Below are positions 1 through 7,537 of a stretch of 38,523 nucleotides of DNA, piece after piece (position 1 is the stretch's first letter; every line of letters starts with the position of its first letter). A program made the translations under genes and the position numbers. The stretch lies in the NCBI GenBank assembly GCA_003136655.1, contig PLFC01000131.1:16299-54821 (forward strand). Direction: 5' to 3'. Under the pieces are notes generated by a model, which did not search any database, was not told where the DNA came from, and was given only the letters and a program-made list of their open reading frames with translations. This stretch comes from Vulcanimicrobiota bacterium. GTDB lineage: Bacteria; Vulcanimicrobiota; Vulcanimicrobiia; Vulcanimicrobiales; Vulcanimicrobiaceae.

Positions 1-90
1 CCGCTACCGTACCGGAATCTGGACAACGACCAGCCGGCAGTGCCCGTGCCCATGACCTTGGCGGCGCCTCGCACGCCGGTGGGAGTTTAA
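1..90 (+). CDS. C-terminal end of a protein, probably cytochrome c oxidase subunit I (partial)
   Basis: An open frame enters from the left edge and stops at TAA 88-90. It gives 29 residues ending in a Pro/Ala-rich tail, with no recognisable motif. The frame stops 15 bp before cytochrome oxidase subunit III. In aa3-type oxidase operons subunit I normally precedes subunit III, so this is most likely the ctaD tail. The identity rests only on gene order, since no catalytic residue is visible. Confidence 0.5.
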   Translation, partial: PLPYRNLDNDQPAVPVPMTLAAPRTPVGV

Positions 91-105
91 GGCCGTGAAC
101 CGCTA

Positions 106-750
106 GTGGCCGTCAGCACCGTCGCCGCGAGCGGCGCGCACGATCCCGACGCGGTTCGCGCGCGCTACGAAGACGTCGATCAGGCCTATCACGAGCAGCG
201 CGAGAACCGCCTCTTGGGCTTCCTGCTCTTTCTGGTCAGCGACGTCATCCTGTTCTCGATGTTCATCTTCGCTTATTGCTACCTGCGCAATTCGGTGCCG
301 AACTGGCCGCCGATCGTCGAAGGCGGCAAGCAACTGCCGCGCTTCGACGTCAACTTCGCGGCGTTCAACTCGGTCGTGCTCTTCGGATCGGGTGCCACCA
401 TGCACTTCGCGATGGAGAGCTGGAAGCATCAGAATCGCACCGGCTGGTTCCGCTGGCTGATCGCCACGATCGTGCTCGGCATCGGCTTCCTCTGCGGCCA
501 GGCGTACGAGTACAATAGCCTCGCGATCTCCTGGGCGGGCAGCACGATGGGCGCCGCGTTCTTCACGCTGACCGGCATGCACGGCTTCCACGTCTTCGTC
601 GGCGTCGTGTTCCTCTGCGTGCTGGGATTCCAGACGCGTGCCGGGGTGTATACCGACTCGAAGTATTTCGGGCTGACCGCGGGCACGCTCTACTGGCACT
701 TCGTGGACGTGATCTGGGTCGCGCTCTTCTTTCTCTTCTACCTGTGGTGA
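106..750 (+). CDS. ctaE: Cytochrome c oxidase subunit III
   Basis: This is the 214-aa third core subunit of a heme-copper cytochrome oxidase in the cytoplasmic membrane. Subunit III has no redox cofactor; in the family it stabilises subunit I and proton uptake. The sequence has a polar N-terminus of about 37 residues, then several membrane segments. Family hallmarks are LLFLVSDVILF early, GQAYEY in the middle, FFTLTGMHGFHVFVG, and YWHFVDVIWVALF near the C-terminus. GTG at 106 is the first possible start after an in-frame stop at 88. No strong ribosome binding site is visible, so it is probably translated with the upstream gene. Two very small membrane proteins follow at 6-bp and 2-bp spacing, suggesting one operon. 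Confidence 0.93.
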   Translation: MAVSTVAASGAHDPDAVRARYEDVDQAYHEQRENRLLGFLLFLVSDVILFSMFIFAYCYLRNSVPNWPPIVEGGKQLPRFDVNFAAFNSVVLFGSGATMHFAMESWKHQNRTGWFRWLIATIVLGIGFLCGQAYEYNSLAISWAGSTMGAAFFTLTGMHGFHVFVGVVFLCVLGFQTRAGVYTDSKYFGLTAGTLYWHFVDVIWVALFFLFYLW

Positions 751-756
751 ACTGAC

Positions 757-954
757 GTGAACGCTGCATTGATCGAACGCGGTTTGGCCTTGATCGGAGC
801 GCTCGTCGTCGGCGTCACGACCAGCGTCCAATTGCGCAACGACTGGAAGACGACCGGCATCGAAAACACCGTCACGAAGTTGCTGCTGGCGCTCATGGCA
901 TTCGGCTGCATTTTGGTGCTGCTCGCGGTGTTCGGCGTGCTCGGTGGAGGGTAA
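757..954 (+). CDS. Small two-helix membrane protein, possible oxidase accessory subunit
   Basis: This 65-aa protein has a GTG start 6 bp after the ctaE stop. It shows two hydrophobic segments (about residues 8-24 and 42-62) joined by a short polar stretch with RNDWK and a Gly-rich C-terminus. I do not recognise a family. Its size, topology and place directly after subunit III resemble small subunit IV-type proteins of bacterial aa3 oxidases, but there is no diagnostic motif. The function is inferred from position only. Confidence 0.65.
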   Translation: MNAALIERGLALIGALVVGVTTSVQLRNDWKTTGIENTVTKLLLALMAFGCILVLLAVFGVLGGG

Positions 955-956
955 GC

Positions 957-1148
957 GTGCATAGCGACAACCGGCCGATCGATCCGGCAACCGCGGATAT
1001 CCCCACCTCCGCGGGAATTCCGCTGGGCGTGCGCTTCGCGCTCTTCGGCGGGGTCTGCATCGTGCTCCTCATCATGAGCCTGACGGCGGGTTCCAGCTTC
1101 ATCGGCCACTACTGGCCCTGGAACACCGCGATGCAGGCGCATCTCTAG
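957..1148 (+). CDS. Small single-span membrane protein at the end of the oxidase operon
   Basis: This 63-aa protein has a GTG start 2 bp after the preceding stop. It has a soluble N-terminus of about 25 residues rich in Asp, Pro and Thr, one membrane helix (about 27-47), and a short tail with HYWPWNTAMQAHL. It belongs to no family I recognise. The tight spacing after ctaE and the 65-aa membrane protein argues for co-expression, so it is a candidate assembly factor or accessory subunit of the oxidase. Confidence 0.55.
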   Translation: MHSDNRPIDPATADIPTSAGIPLGVRFALFGGVCIVLLIMSLTAGSSFIGHYWPWNTAMQAHL

Positions 1149-1172
1149 ATTTCCGCGGGCATAGGCCTGTCG

Positions 1173-1796
1173 GTGAAGCGCGCGGCCGACGTCTCGGTAC
1201 GCGCGCTCGATCTCGCCGGAACGGCGCTCTTCGCTGCGGAGGGCGCATCGCTCGCGATCGCAGCGGGCCTCGACGTGTTGGGCGTGCTGGTCATCGCGTT
1301 CTCGACCGCGCTCGTGGGCGGCTTGGTGCGCGACGTGCTGATCGGTTCGGTTCCGCCGCGCGCCATCGCCGACTGGAAGTATCCCGTTACCGCCTTCACC
1401 GCCGGAGCGCTGACGTTTGTCTCGTATGCTTACTTGCCGCACCCCTCGCACATGGTGGTCGTCGTGCTCGACGCTGCTGGGCTCGCACTCTTCGCGGTGG
1501 CGGGCGCCGATAAGGCACTCGACTATCGCATCCCCGCGTTCTCGGCGATCTTGATGGGCGGCATCACCGCGGTCGGCGGCGGCGTGATGCGCGACGTGCT
1601 GCTCAATCAAGTGCCCAACGTGCTCAAGAGCGACATCTACGCGACCGCAGCGTTACTCGGCGCGGCGGTTACCGTCGCCGGGCGCCGGGCAAACTTCGCC
1701 CCGTTTGCGGTCACCGCCGCCGGTTTCCTGGCCTGCTTCGTGCTGCGCGTCGTGGCGGCTTGGCAGCATTGGAATCTGCCCGCGCTGACACGCTGA
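1173..1796 (+). CDS. TRIC/UPF0126 family membrane protein (cation channel-like)
   Basis: This 207-aa polytopic protein is built from two related halves. Each half has a Gly-rich turn followed by an Arg-Asp pair: GGLVRDVLIGSVPP near residues 49-62 and GGGVMRDVLLNQVP near 135-148. This duplicated pattern is typical of the YicG/UPF0126 family, whose members include prokaryotic trimeric intracellular cation channels. About seven membrane segments are visible. The start is GTG at 1173. It follows the oxidase operon by 24 bp and may be co-transcribed. No ion selectivity can be read from the sequence. Confidence 0.85.
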   Translation: MKRAADVSVRALDLAGTALFAAEGASLAIAAGLDVLGVLVIAFSTALVGGLVRDVLIGSVPPRAIADWKYPVTAFTAGALTFVSYAYLPHPSHMVVVVLDAAGLALFAVAGADKALDYRIPAFSAILMGGITAVGGGVMRDVLLNQVPNVLKSDIYATAALLGAAVTVAGRRANFAPFAVTAAGFLACFVLRVVAAWQHWNLPALTR

Positions 1797-1806
1797 CGCG
1801 CTGACG
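1783..1806 (+). repeat. Short tandem repeat across a stop codon
   Basis: Three near-identical copies of an 8-9 bp unit (CGCTGACA, CGCTGACG, CGCTGACG) span the end of the UPF0126-like gene. One unit supplies the TGA stop at 1794-1796. The tract is G+C-rich and could form by slippage. No function is evident. Confidence 0.6.
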
Positions 1807-1815
1807 CGCGCGGCG

Positions 1816-2169
1816 TTAGTGCATCCTGCCGGAGCAGCGCGTGTAGACGACCTGGCCGGGCATGTGGTAGCCCTGCGTGTTGTGCACGATGCGCTTCGAC
1901 TCGGCGACGTAGACGAAATTGTCGACGTTGCCCTCCTGGCGCCAATGGATCGCGCCGTTGCCCGCGCCGTCGTCGTTGGCGATGTAGACGATCGGCATCG
2001 GCCGGCCGGTGCCCAATTGCGCGACTTTCGGACCGATGGCCAGCAGTGCGCTCTTGGTGGAGCAACTCGCATGCGTCCAGGTGCCGAGCATGGCCGGCGG
2101 GACGGGCGCGGGCCCCGTGTGCGGCTGCGCCAGCGCCAGCAGCATCGCGAAGGTCGTGGCGAGCTGCAT
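1816..2169 (-). CDS. Exported hypothetical protein, 117 aa
   Basis: The N-terminus (MQLATTFAMLLALAQ) looks like a short signal peptide, so the protein is probably secreted or periplasmic. The mature part has two cysteines (ASCSTKSALL near residue 36, YTRCSGRMH at the C-terminus) that could form a disulfide. It also has a tryptophan-rich middle with WRQEGNVDNFVYV. I do not recognise a family. The ATG lies 3 nt after the stop of the upstream membrane gene on the same strand, so the two form an operon. Confidence 0.7.
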   Translation of the reverse strand: MQLATTFAMLLALAQPHTGPAPVPPAMLGTWTHASCSTKSALLAIGPKVAQLGTGRPMPIVYIANDDGAGNGAIHWRQEGNVDNFVYVAESKRIVHNTQGYHMPGQVVYTRCSGRMH

Positions 2170-2172
2170 CGC

Positions 2173-2745
2173 TCAGCCCGTGAACGTCGGCGGCTCGGCC
2201 CCGATCCCGAGTGCGGGAAAATTCTCGGGCAGCAGCGCCGTGCGGCGTCCATCGATCGAGATGATCCCGCCGTAGCGCGCGAATTGCACGAGGGCCGGCT
2301 CCGTGCGCTCGCGCGGTTCGCGTTTGCCCGTGGTTTCCCACTCGCAGAGCATCTGCTGCTCTTCGTTCAGCACCGCGACGTAGCCGTTCGAACACGGATC
2401 GGAATGCAGATCGGGGCGGCGATAGCGCACGTAGCCGTCGACGACGAAGATCGGTCCGAACGTCTCGACGAGCGCGCGCGTGGGCCCGACCATCAGCACG
2501 ATCGCGTAGATTACGAAGGCGACGACGCCCAGGCCGAAGATCGGCGCGAGCACGATCGCGGGCGCGTCGGGCCGGTTGGCGCGGATCAATCCGCCGGTGA
2601 GCACCGCGAAGAGTGCCGCGCACACGGCCGGCTCGACCGCGATCATCAAGCGGCCGTAGAAGCCGTTCCACACGACGCGCCGTTCGGCGCGGGTCCACGG
2701 CCTGCGGGCGAGCGAGCTGGTCAACGCGTGAACTCGCTTTGCCAT
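2173..2745 (-). CDS. Hypothetical membrane protein, 190 aa
   Basis: I place the start at ATG 2745 (MAKRVHALTSSL). A longer in-frame extension would run into the divergent padR promoter. Two adjacent membrane helices lie at about residues 32-55 and 65-88. A soluble C-terminal half contains VDGYVRYRRPD, LNEEQQMLCEWET and GGIISIDGRRTALL, which looks like a PH-like or YdbT-like beta domain, though I cannot assign a family. It is divergent from padR and followed 3 nt later by the exported 117-aa gene. Confidence 0.65.
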   Translation of the reverse strand: MAKRVHALTSSLARRPWTRAERRVVWNGFYGRLMIAVEPAVCAALFAVLTGGLIRANRPDAPAIVLAPIFGLGVVAFVIYAIVLMVGPTRALVETFGPIFVVDGYVRYRRPDLHSDPCSNGYVAVLNEEQQMLCEWETTGKREPRERTEPALVQFARYGGIISIDGRRTALLPENFPALGIGAEPPTFTG

Positions 2746-2806
2746 GCAGGCGCATTCGGTGCGCGAGATGCGCCTCCTCGGCGCGCCTCGTCCCGGATGC
2801 GAGGGA

Positions 2807-2835
2807 TTGACATACCGTGTGAAACACAGTACTAT
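2807..2835 (+). promoter_or_regulatory. padR promoter with an internal palindrome (candidate PadR operator)
   Basis: A perfect -35 box TTGACA (2807-2812) is separated by exactly 17 bp from TACTAT (2830-2835). The spacer holds a perfect inverted repeat GTGT-GAA-ACAC (2817-2827), weakly extended by flanking ACATAC and TACTATGT. PadR-family regulators commonly bind ATGT/ACAT-type dyads in their own promoters, so autoregulation is a reasonable inference. The ATG at 2843 is only 7 nt after the -10 box, so the transcript would be leaderless or nearly so. Confidence 0.7.
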
Positions 2836-2842
2836 GTGGCGC

Positions 2843-3190
2843 ATGGCTCACGAGAACGCTCCCGGGCTCGAGCTGGAGCTTCGGCGCGGCGTCGTCGTAC
2901 TCGCGGCGTTGTCGCAGTTGCGCGCACCGCGCTACGGCTACGAGTTGCGTCGGGCGATCGCCGAATGCGGGCTCCTCATCGAGGAGGGCACGCTCTATCC
3001 GCTCTTGCGACGGCTGGAGCAACAGGGCGTTCTCACGAGCGAATGGCGTACGAACGGCGCCGCGCCGCGACGGTACTACGCGCTGAGTACGGAGGGCCGC
3101 CGGCTGTACAAGAGGCTCACCGAGACGTGGAGCGATTTGAACGGCGCCATGGACAAATTGCTCGCAAGTGGAGGACGCGATGGACGTTGA
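2843..3190 (+). CDS. PadR family transcriptional regulator
   Basis: This 115-aa winged-helix regulator is of the short PadR type. The typical core is visible: LRRGVVVLAALSQL, YGYELRRAI, EEGTLYPLLRRLEQQGVL (recognition helix and wing entry), and RRYYALSTEGRRLYKRL. It has only a short C-terminal helix for dimerisation. I chose ATG 2843 because it sits 7 nt after a near-consensus -10 box; ATG 2834 overlaps that box. Its end overlaps the next gene by 11 bp. PadR genes are often coupled to membrane proteins carrying HAAS-like helical domains, as here. Confidence 0.9.
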   Translation: MAHENAPGLELELRRGVVVLAALSQLRAPRYGYELRRAIAECGLLIEEGTLYPLLRRLEQQGVLTSEWRTNGAAPRRYYALSTEGRRLYKRLTETWSDLNGAMDKLLASGGRDGR

Positions 3191-4079
3191 CATGCTCATC
3201 GATGCGTACGTGCGCGACGTGACGCAATTGCTGCCGCGCAAGCAGCGCAACGATACGGCGCTCGAACTGCGCGAGTTGCTGCGAGAAGAACTGCGGTCCC
3301 GGGCCGCCGCGTGCGGCGGCGAGTTGGACGCGAAGATCGCACTCGAAGGTCTCCGGGCCTTCGGTACGCCGCAAGACGTTGCGGCACGCTACTACGAACC
3401 CTGGATCATCATCCCGGCGGCGCGCACGCGTAGCTTCGGGTTCGCGGCACTCGCCGGCGCGCTCGTGCTGCTCGCGCTCACCCCCTTGAGCGATGATCCG
3501 TCCCGTGGCGACCAGGTGGCTCTTGCGATCCTTGCGTGGGTGGGCTGTCTCGTCGCTTACTTCGGATTGTGGAGTGCCGTGCAACGGCGCACGGGGGCGA
3601 AGGCGTGGGTCCCGCGCGATCGCGACGCGGTCAATCGCGCCGGCTCCCTAGCGCTCATCGCGCTCATCGGCGCCGGCATCGTCGCCTACGCGGCTCCCGC
3701 CTGGCTCTTTGCGCAGTTCACTCATGGCCACGCGCTCCCGACCCGGCTCGCTTACGACGCGACGTTCCGTGCTACGCGACTTCCGGTCATCTTTGTGCTT
3801 TGGGCGTGCCAAGCGGTGCTTCTCGCGATTCTCGCGGTACGCGGTCGCTGGAATCCGGTGCTGCGTCGAGTCGACCTCGGACTGGAGGCGGGCGTCACCT
3901 TGGCCCTTACCTGGTTCGTCGCTGCCGGCGCCGTCTTCCAAGAGTCCGTACCAAATAAGTTCGGGCTCGCTTACCTCAGCTCGTTCGCTCTGCTGCTCGC
4001 GATCGACCTCGGCTTCAAGCTGTATCGCGGTCTCGGCAGCGTGGCGTCGCTCCCGGGTCGAGCGCCGACATCTGCCTGA
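3180..4079 (+). CDS. PadR-associated membrane protein with N-terminal HAAS-like helical domain
   Basis: This protein has 299 aa. The first 80 residues are soluble and helical (VDMLIDAYVRDVTQLLP, NDTALELRELLREEL, ALEGLRAFGTPQDVAARYY). They resemble the HAAS/DUF1700-type domains found next to PadR regulators. About six membrane segments follow. ATG 3180 is preceded by GGAGG at 3169-3173 and overlaps padR by 11 bp, so translation is coupled. It may be the sensor or target partner of PadR. The transported or sensed substance is unknown. Confidence 0.75.
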   Translation: MDVDMLIDAYVRDVTQLLPRKQRNDTALELRELLREELRSRAAACGGELDAKIALEGLRAFGTPQDVAARYYEPWIIIPAARTRSFGFAALAGALVLLALTPLSDDPSRGDQVALAILAWVGCLVAYFGLWSAVQRRTGAKAWVPRDRDAVNRAGSLALIALIGAGIVAYAAPAWLFAQFTHGHALPTRLAYDATFRATRLPVIFVLWACQAVLLAILAVRGRWNPVLRRVDLGLEAGVTLALTWFVAAGAVFQESVPNKFGLAYLSSFALLLAIDLGFKLYRGLGSVASLPGRAPTSA

Positions 4080-4100
4080 TGAAACGGCTGGGGATTGTGG

Positions 4101-4106
4101 CATAAT
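4101..4106 (+). promoter_or_regulatory. Possible -10 box of the SCO gene
   Basis: CATAAT matches the -10 consensus at five of six positions and ends 7 nt before the ATG at 4114. No convincing -35 box is visible at the expected distance. The close spacing matches other starts in this window. Confidence 0.35.
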
Positions 4107-4113
4107 CGCTGCA

Positions 4114-5121
4114 ATGGCATTCCCGCGAGGCCGGTGGTTCCGGCCGGCCGCTGCGGCGCTCCTCGTCCTCGCTGCCGCGACGCAGGCCTGGGCGGCGGAT
4201 CGCCTGCACGGCTTGGTTCTCCAGGTCGATCCGGCGTATGCGACGGCGGTCGTTCGTCACGATCCCATCGGCACGATGCCGGGCATGACGATGACCTTCA
4301 AGCTCGCCTCGCCCGACGCCGCGCACCGCATCCGCGCCGGCGAGTCGATCGACGCGCAACTGGACATGACGACCGAACCCTGGACGCTACGCGACGTTCA
4401 CGAGGCGGTCTCGGTCGTCGAACCGCCGGGCGCCTTCACGCGACAGGTCTCACCCCTGCGGCTGGGCGACCGGTTACCCGTCACGCACTTCATCGACCAG
4501 CGCGGCAAGCCGGTCGATCTGGCCGCACTGCGCGGGCAGGTCGTGGTGCTGTCGTTCGTTTTCACGCGCTGTCAGGATCCGCGCATGTGTCCGCTGATCT
4601 CGGCGGATTTTCGCGCGCTCCAGGAGCGCTTGCGCGGCGGTCCGTTCCATTTGGTCGAAGTAACCCTGGATCCGGTGTACGACCGCCCTCCGGTGCTCGC
4701 CGCGTATGCGAAAACGTTCGGCGCCGATTACAAGCGCTGGTCGCTCGTCACCGGAAATCCCAACGACGTGCTCGACTTTGCAGCGCGTTTCTCCGTCACC
4801 GCCTTTCCCGACGATCACGCAGGCTTGATCCACACCGATCGCACGGTCATTGCGGATAAGGACGGACGCATCCGCGAGTTCATCGACGAGAGCGGCTGGC
4901 TGCCCGATCAAGTCGCCTCCGCCGCGCGCAGTTATGCGGGAGAGGCGGCGAGCCCGTTCGCGCGTTTCGACCTGTGGCTCTCCGAACAAGCGGTCGCCAT
5001 TTGCGGCAACTCCGTTGCCGGCGTCTCGGGCATCGCCGATCTCGCAATCGTCGTCGTGCTCTTCGCCCTCTTGGGCTACGTCCTATTCAGATTAGCCCGC
5101 GGCTTCGTCCGCAGCGCTTGA
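4114..5121 (+). CDS. SCO1/SenC copper chaperone fused to an N-terminal CusF-like copper-binding domain
   Basis: This 335-aa exported protein probably delivers copper to the CuA site of cytochrome oxidase. A signal peptide ends near AWA (residue 27). Residues 30-102 resemble the CusF-type copper domain (LHGLVLQVDP, then H49-DPIGTMPGMTMTF with Met55, Met58 and Met60). Residues 110-270 are a SCO thioredoxin fold with the metal ligands Cys153 and Cys159 in RCQDPRMCP and His240 in LIHTDRTVI. The cysteines are five residues apart, a variant spacing for the family. A C-terminal membrane helix (about 306-326) anchors the protein. The ATG fits the signal peptide and lies 7 nt after a -10-like box. ctaE, ctaA and ctaB nearby support the role. 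Confidence 0.88.
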   Translation: MAFPRGRWFRPAAAALLVLAAATQAWAADRLHGLVLQVDPAYATAVVRHDPIGTMPGMTMTFKLASPDAAHRIRAGESIDAQLDMTTEPWTLRDVHEAVSVVEPPGAFTRQVSPLRLGDRLPVTHFIDQRGKPVDLAALRGQVVVLSFVFTRCQDPRMCPLISADFRALQERLRGGPFHLVEVTLDPVYDRPPVLAAYAKTFGADYKRWSLVTGNPNDVLDFAARFSVTAFPDDHAGLIHTDRTVIADKDGRIREFIDESGWLPDQVASAARSYAGEAASPFARFDLWLSEQAVAICGNSVAGVSGIADLAIVVVLFALLGYVLFRLARGFVRSA

Positions 5122-5190
5122 ACGTCGGCAGCCGAAGCACGTCGCTCTCCGCCGGCTCGATCGGTAACGACGGTAAGTTTCGGTATACGG

Positions 5191-6606
5191 TTACTCTATC
5201 GCCGGGGGTTCGTGGCGTTCGCGCGAGCGCGGGGCCAAGAGCGCGGTGAGCAATACCGCGGCCGCTGCGACCGCGGCGAACGCGAGATAGGCATTGCGGT
5301 AGCCGAAGACGTCGTCGATGTCGCCGCCGACGATGCCGCCCGCGAGCGAACTGCCCACGATCTGACCCATGATCAGAAAGACGCTGAGCAACCCGACGCC
5401 CGTCGCGCGCAGGCGCGGCGGTACTTCGTTGGTGATGATGTAGCGCGTCGGCGCGCCGAGCAGCGCGCCGAAACCGACGCCGGCGATCGCGATGCCCGCA
5501 ACGGCCAGCGGTAGCGAGGTCATGCCGATTGCAAAGAGGCCCAGGCCGACGGCGGTCAGCGTCGCGCCGACGGTGAGCACCGCGCGGCTGCCATATGAGT
5601 CGAGCGCGCGCCCTGCGAGCGGAATCACGGCCACGAAGACGAGCGCCCCGACCGCGGCCAAGCCGCCCGCCGCTGCCGCGTTGAGATGTTCGCTCGCGGC
5701 CAATGCCGCCGGGATGAAGAAGAGCGCACCCTCGAGCAGGCCGATGAGGATCTCGAGCCAGTACGTCAGCGTCAACTGACGCGTCGCGAAGAGTGCGGGC
5801 GCCACGACCGGCTCGGCCGCGCGCCGCTCGATGAAGTACAGCGCGACGAACGCGAGCACCGACGCGTACGGCGCGGCAAAGACGACCGCGGGCGGGATCG
5901 CGGCCGAGGCCGCGTCGAGCCGGGTCAGGGCGATCATCACGCCCAGCAGGCCGACCGCGAGCGTGGCGATGCCCGCGACGTCGAGCGGACCGCGGCGCCG
6001 CGCGGCGAGCGTGGGCACGTTGCGCTGGGCCATCGCGATCACCACGATCGCCAGCGGCACGTTGGCTGCAAAGATCCAGTGCCACGAGAGGTAGTGCGTC
6101 AGCACGCCGCCGAGGCTCGGACCGATGATTGCGGCCAGGCCCCAGATCGCGCCGAGCATGCCCAGCGCCGAACCGCGGCGTTCGATCGGCACGCGGTCGG
6201 CGATCGCCGCCGTCGCAACGGGGAAGATGCCGCCCGCGCCGATCGCTTGAATCGCGCGGGCGGTCAAGAAGATGCCGAAGGTCGGAGCGACGATCGCGAG
6301 CACGCTGCCCGCCGCGAAGATCGAGACGCAGAGCGTGTAGATCGGCCGCCGCCCGTAAACGTCGGAGAGTTTCGACATGACCGGGATGGCCACGATGTCG
6401 GCAAACAGATAGAGCGTGAAGACCCAGGCGATCGCGCGCGGCTGAGCGCCGAACGTCTTAGCGATCGACGCGAGCGCCGGCGAGAGCACCCCGAGATCGA
6501 GCGCGCCGGCAAAGACGCCGAGCCCGAGCGTGATCAGCAGCAGCAGATCGCCGCGGTCGAACGAGTGGCCGGCGACGCGCGCCGGCTGCGCTTGCGCTGC
6601 AGTCAC
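5191..6606 (-). CDS. MFS drug/metabolite transporter, DHA2 (EmrB/QacA)-like
   Basis: This 471-aa major facilitator protein has about 14 predicted membrane segments, the number typical of the DHA2 group of proton antiporters. Visible signatures are LDLGVLSPALASIA in the first helix, SDVYGRRPIY in the loop between helices 2 and 3, RAIQAIGAGGIFPVATA in helix 4, and GAIWGLAAIIGPSLGGVL (motif C of exporters) in helix 5. The start is GTG at 6606. It converges with the SCO gene and lies just downstream of ctaB on the same strand (11 bp), so it may share that transcript. The substrate cannot be inferred. Confidence 0.85.
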   Translation of the reverse strand: MTAAQAQPARVAGHSFDRGDLLLLITLGLGVFAGALDLGVLSPALASIAKTFGAQPRAIAWVFTLYLFADIVAIPVMSKLSDVYGRRPIYTLCVSIFAAGSVLAIVAPTFGIFLTARAIQAIGAGGIFPVATAAIADRVPIERRGSALGMLGAIWGLAAIIGPSLGGVLTHYLSWHWIFAANVPLAIVVIAMAQRNVPTLAARRRGPLDVAGIATLAVGLLGVMIALTRLDAASAAIPPAVVFAAPYASVLAFVALYFIERRAAEPVVAPALFATRQLTLTYWLEILIGLLEGALFFIPAALAASEHLNAAAAGGLAAVGALVFVAVIPLAGRALDSYGSRAVLTVGATLTAVGLGLFAIGMTSLPLAVAGIAIAGVGFGALLGAPTRYIITNEVPPRLRATGVGLLSVFLIMGQIVGSSLAGGIVGGDIDDVFGYRNAYLAFAAVAAAAVLLTALLAPRSRERHEPPAIE

Positions 6607-6616
6607 CCGCGGCGCC

Positions 6617-7537
6617 TCAGCGGATGACGCTGTCGAGCACCATCGCCACGCACATCAGCGCGAGATAGAGCAGCGAGTATTTGAAGAGCGCACGGGCGGC
6701 GGGCTTTACCGGGCCGCCGCGCAACAGCTTCCATGCGTCCCACATGAAGAACGCGCCGAGCCCGAACGCGGGCACGAAATACCACAAGCCGAACACGCCG
6801 AGCGGCGTGAGCGCGAGCGAGGCCAGCACCAAGAGCACCGAGTAGACGAAGATCTCGATCTTCGTCTGCGCCACGCCGCGCACGTTGGGCAGCATCGGCA
6901 CGTTGGCGCGCGCGTAATCGGTGTTGGTCATCAGGGCCAGCGCCCAGAAGTGCGGCGGCGTCCACAAGAATATCACCGCGAAGAGACCGACCGCCGGCCA
7001 GCCGACGTGACCCGTGATCGCCGCCCAGCCGACCAGCGGCGGAACGGCGCCCGCTGCGCCGCCGATGACGATGTTGAGCACGGTCGTGCGCTTGAGCCAC
7101 AGCGTATAGACGACGACGTAGTAGACGTTGCCCGCGAGCGAAAGCCAGGCGGCGAGCGGATTCACCAAGAGGTACAACATCGCGAACCCGAGCACGCCGA
7201 GTACGCTCGCGAACACGACGGCGGGTATCACGGCGATGCGCCGCGCCGCGACGGGCCGCGAGGATGTGCGCGCCATCAAGCGGTCGATGTCGCGATCGAG
7301 CACGCAGTTGAACGCGCCCGCCGAGCCCGCGGCCAGGCCGCCGCCGATCAGCGTGAAGATGGTCAGCTCGAGCGGCGGCACGCCGTGCGCGGCCATGATC
7401 ATCGCGGCCAGCGTGGTGAGCAACAGCAAGAAGATGATGCGCGGCTTGGCCAGCTCGTAGTAGTCGTTGATGGAGCCGCGCCACCCGGCTGCGAGCGCGG
7501 GTGAGGTGCCGTCGAGGCGCGAGAGGGTCGAGCTCAC
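6617..7537 (-). CDS. ctaB: Protoheme IX farnesyltransferase (heme O synthase)
   Basis: This 306-aa UbiA-family membrane prenyltransferase attaches farnesyl to heme B to make heme O, the precursor of heme A. The diagnostic first Asp-rich motif is seen as N77-CVLDRDID (Asp81, Asp85), followed by RLMARTSSRP. Also present are ELAKPRII near residue 29, WLKRTTVLNIVIGGAAGAVPPLVGW, and LWTPPHFWALAL. About nine membrane segments are visible. GTG at 7537 overlaps the ctaA stop (GTGA), so the two heme-modifying enzymes are translationally coupled in pathway-reversed order. Confidence 0.94.
   Translation of the reverse strand: MSSTLSRLDGTSPALAAGWRGSINDYYELAKPRIIFLLLLTTLAAMIMAAHGVPPLELTIFTLIGGGLAAGSAGAFNCVLDRDIDRLMARTSSRPVAARRIAVIPAVVFASVLGVLGFAMLYLLVNPLAAWLSLAGNVYYVVVYTLWLKRTTVLNIVIGGAAGAVPPLVGWAAITGHVGWPAVGLFAVIFLWTPPHFWALALMTNTDYARANVPMLPNVRGVAQTKIEIFVYSVLLVLASLALTPLGVFGLWYFVPAFGLGAFFMWDAWKLLRGGPVKPAARALFKYSLLYLALMCVAMVLDSVIR

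Noticed and set aside
1637-3250. Long minus-strand frame of 537 codons across several genes
   Set aside because: It has Arg/Ala-rich low-complexity content and covers genes with real motifs on both strands (UPF0126-like protein, padR).
5122-5190. Possible terminator between the convergent SCO and MFS genes
   Set aside because: Short complementary stretches are present but there is no stable stem followed by a T-run on either strand.
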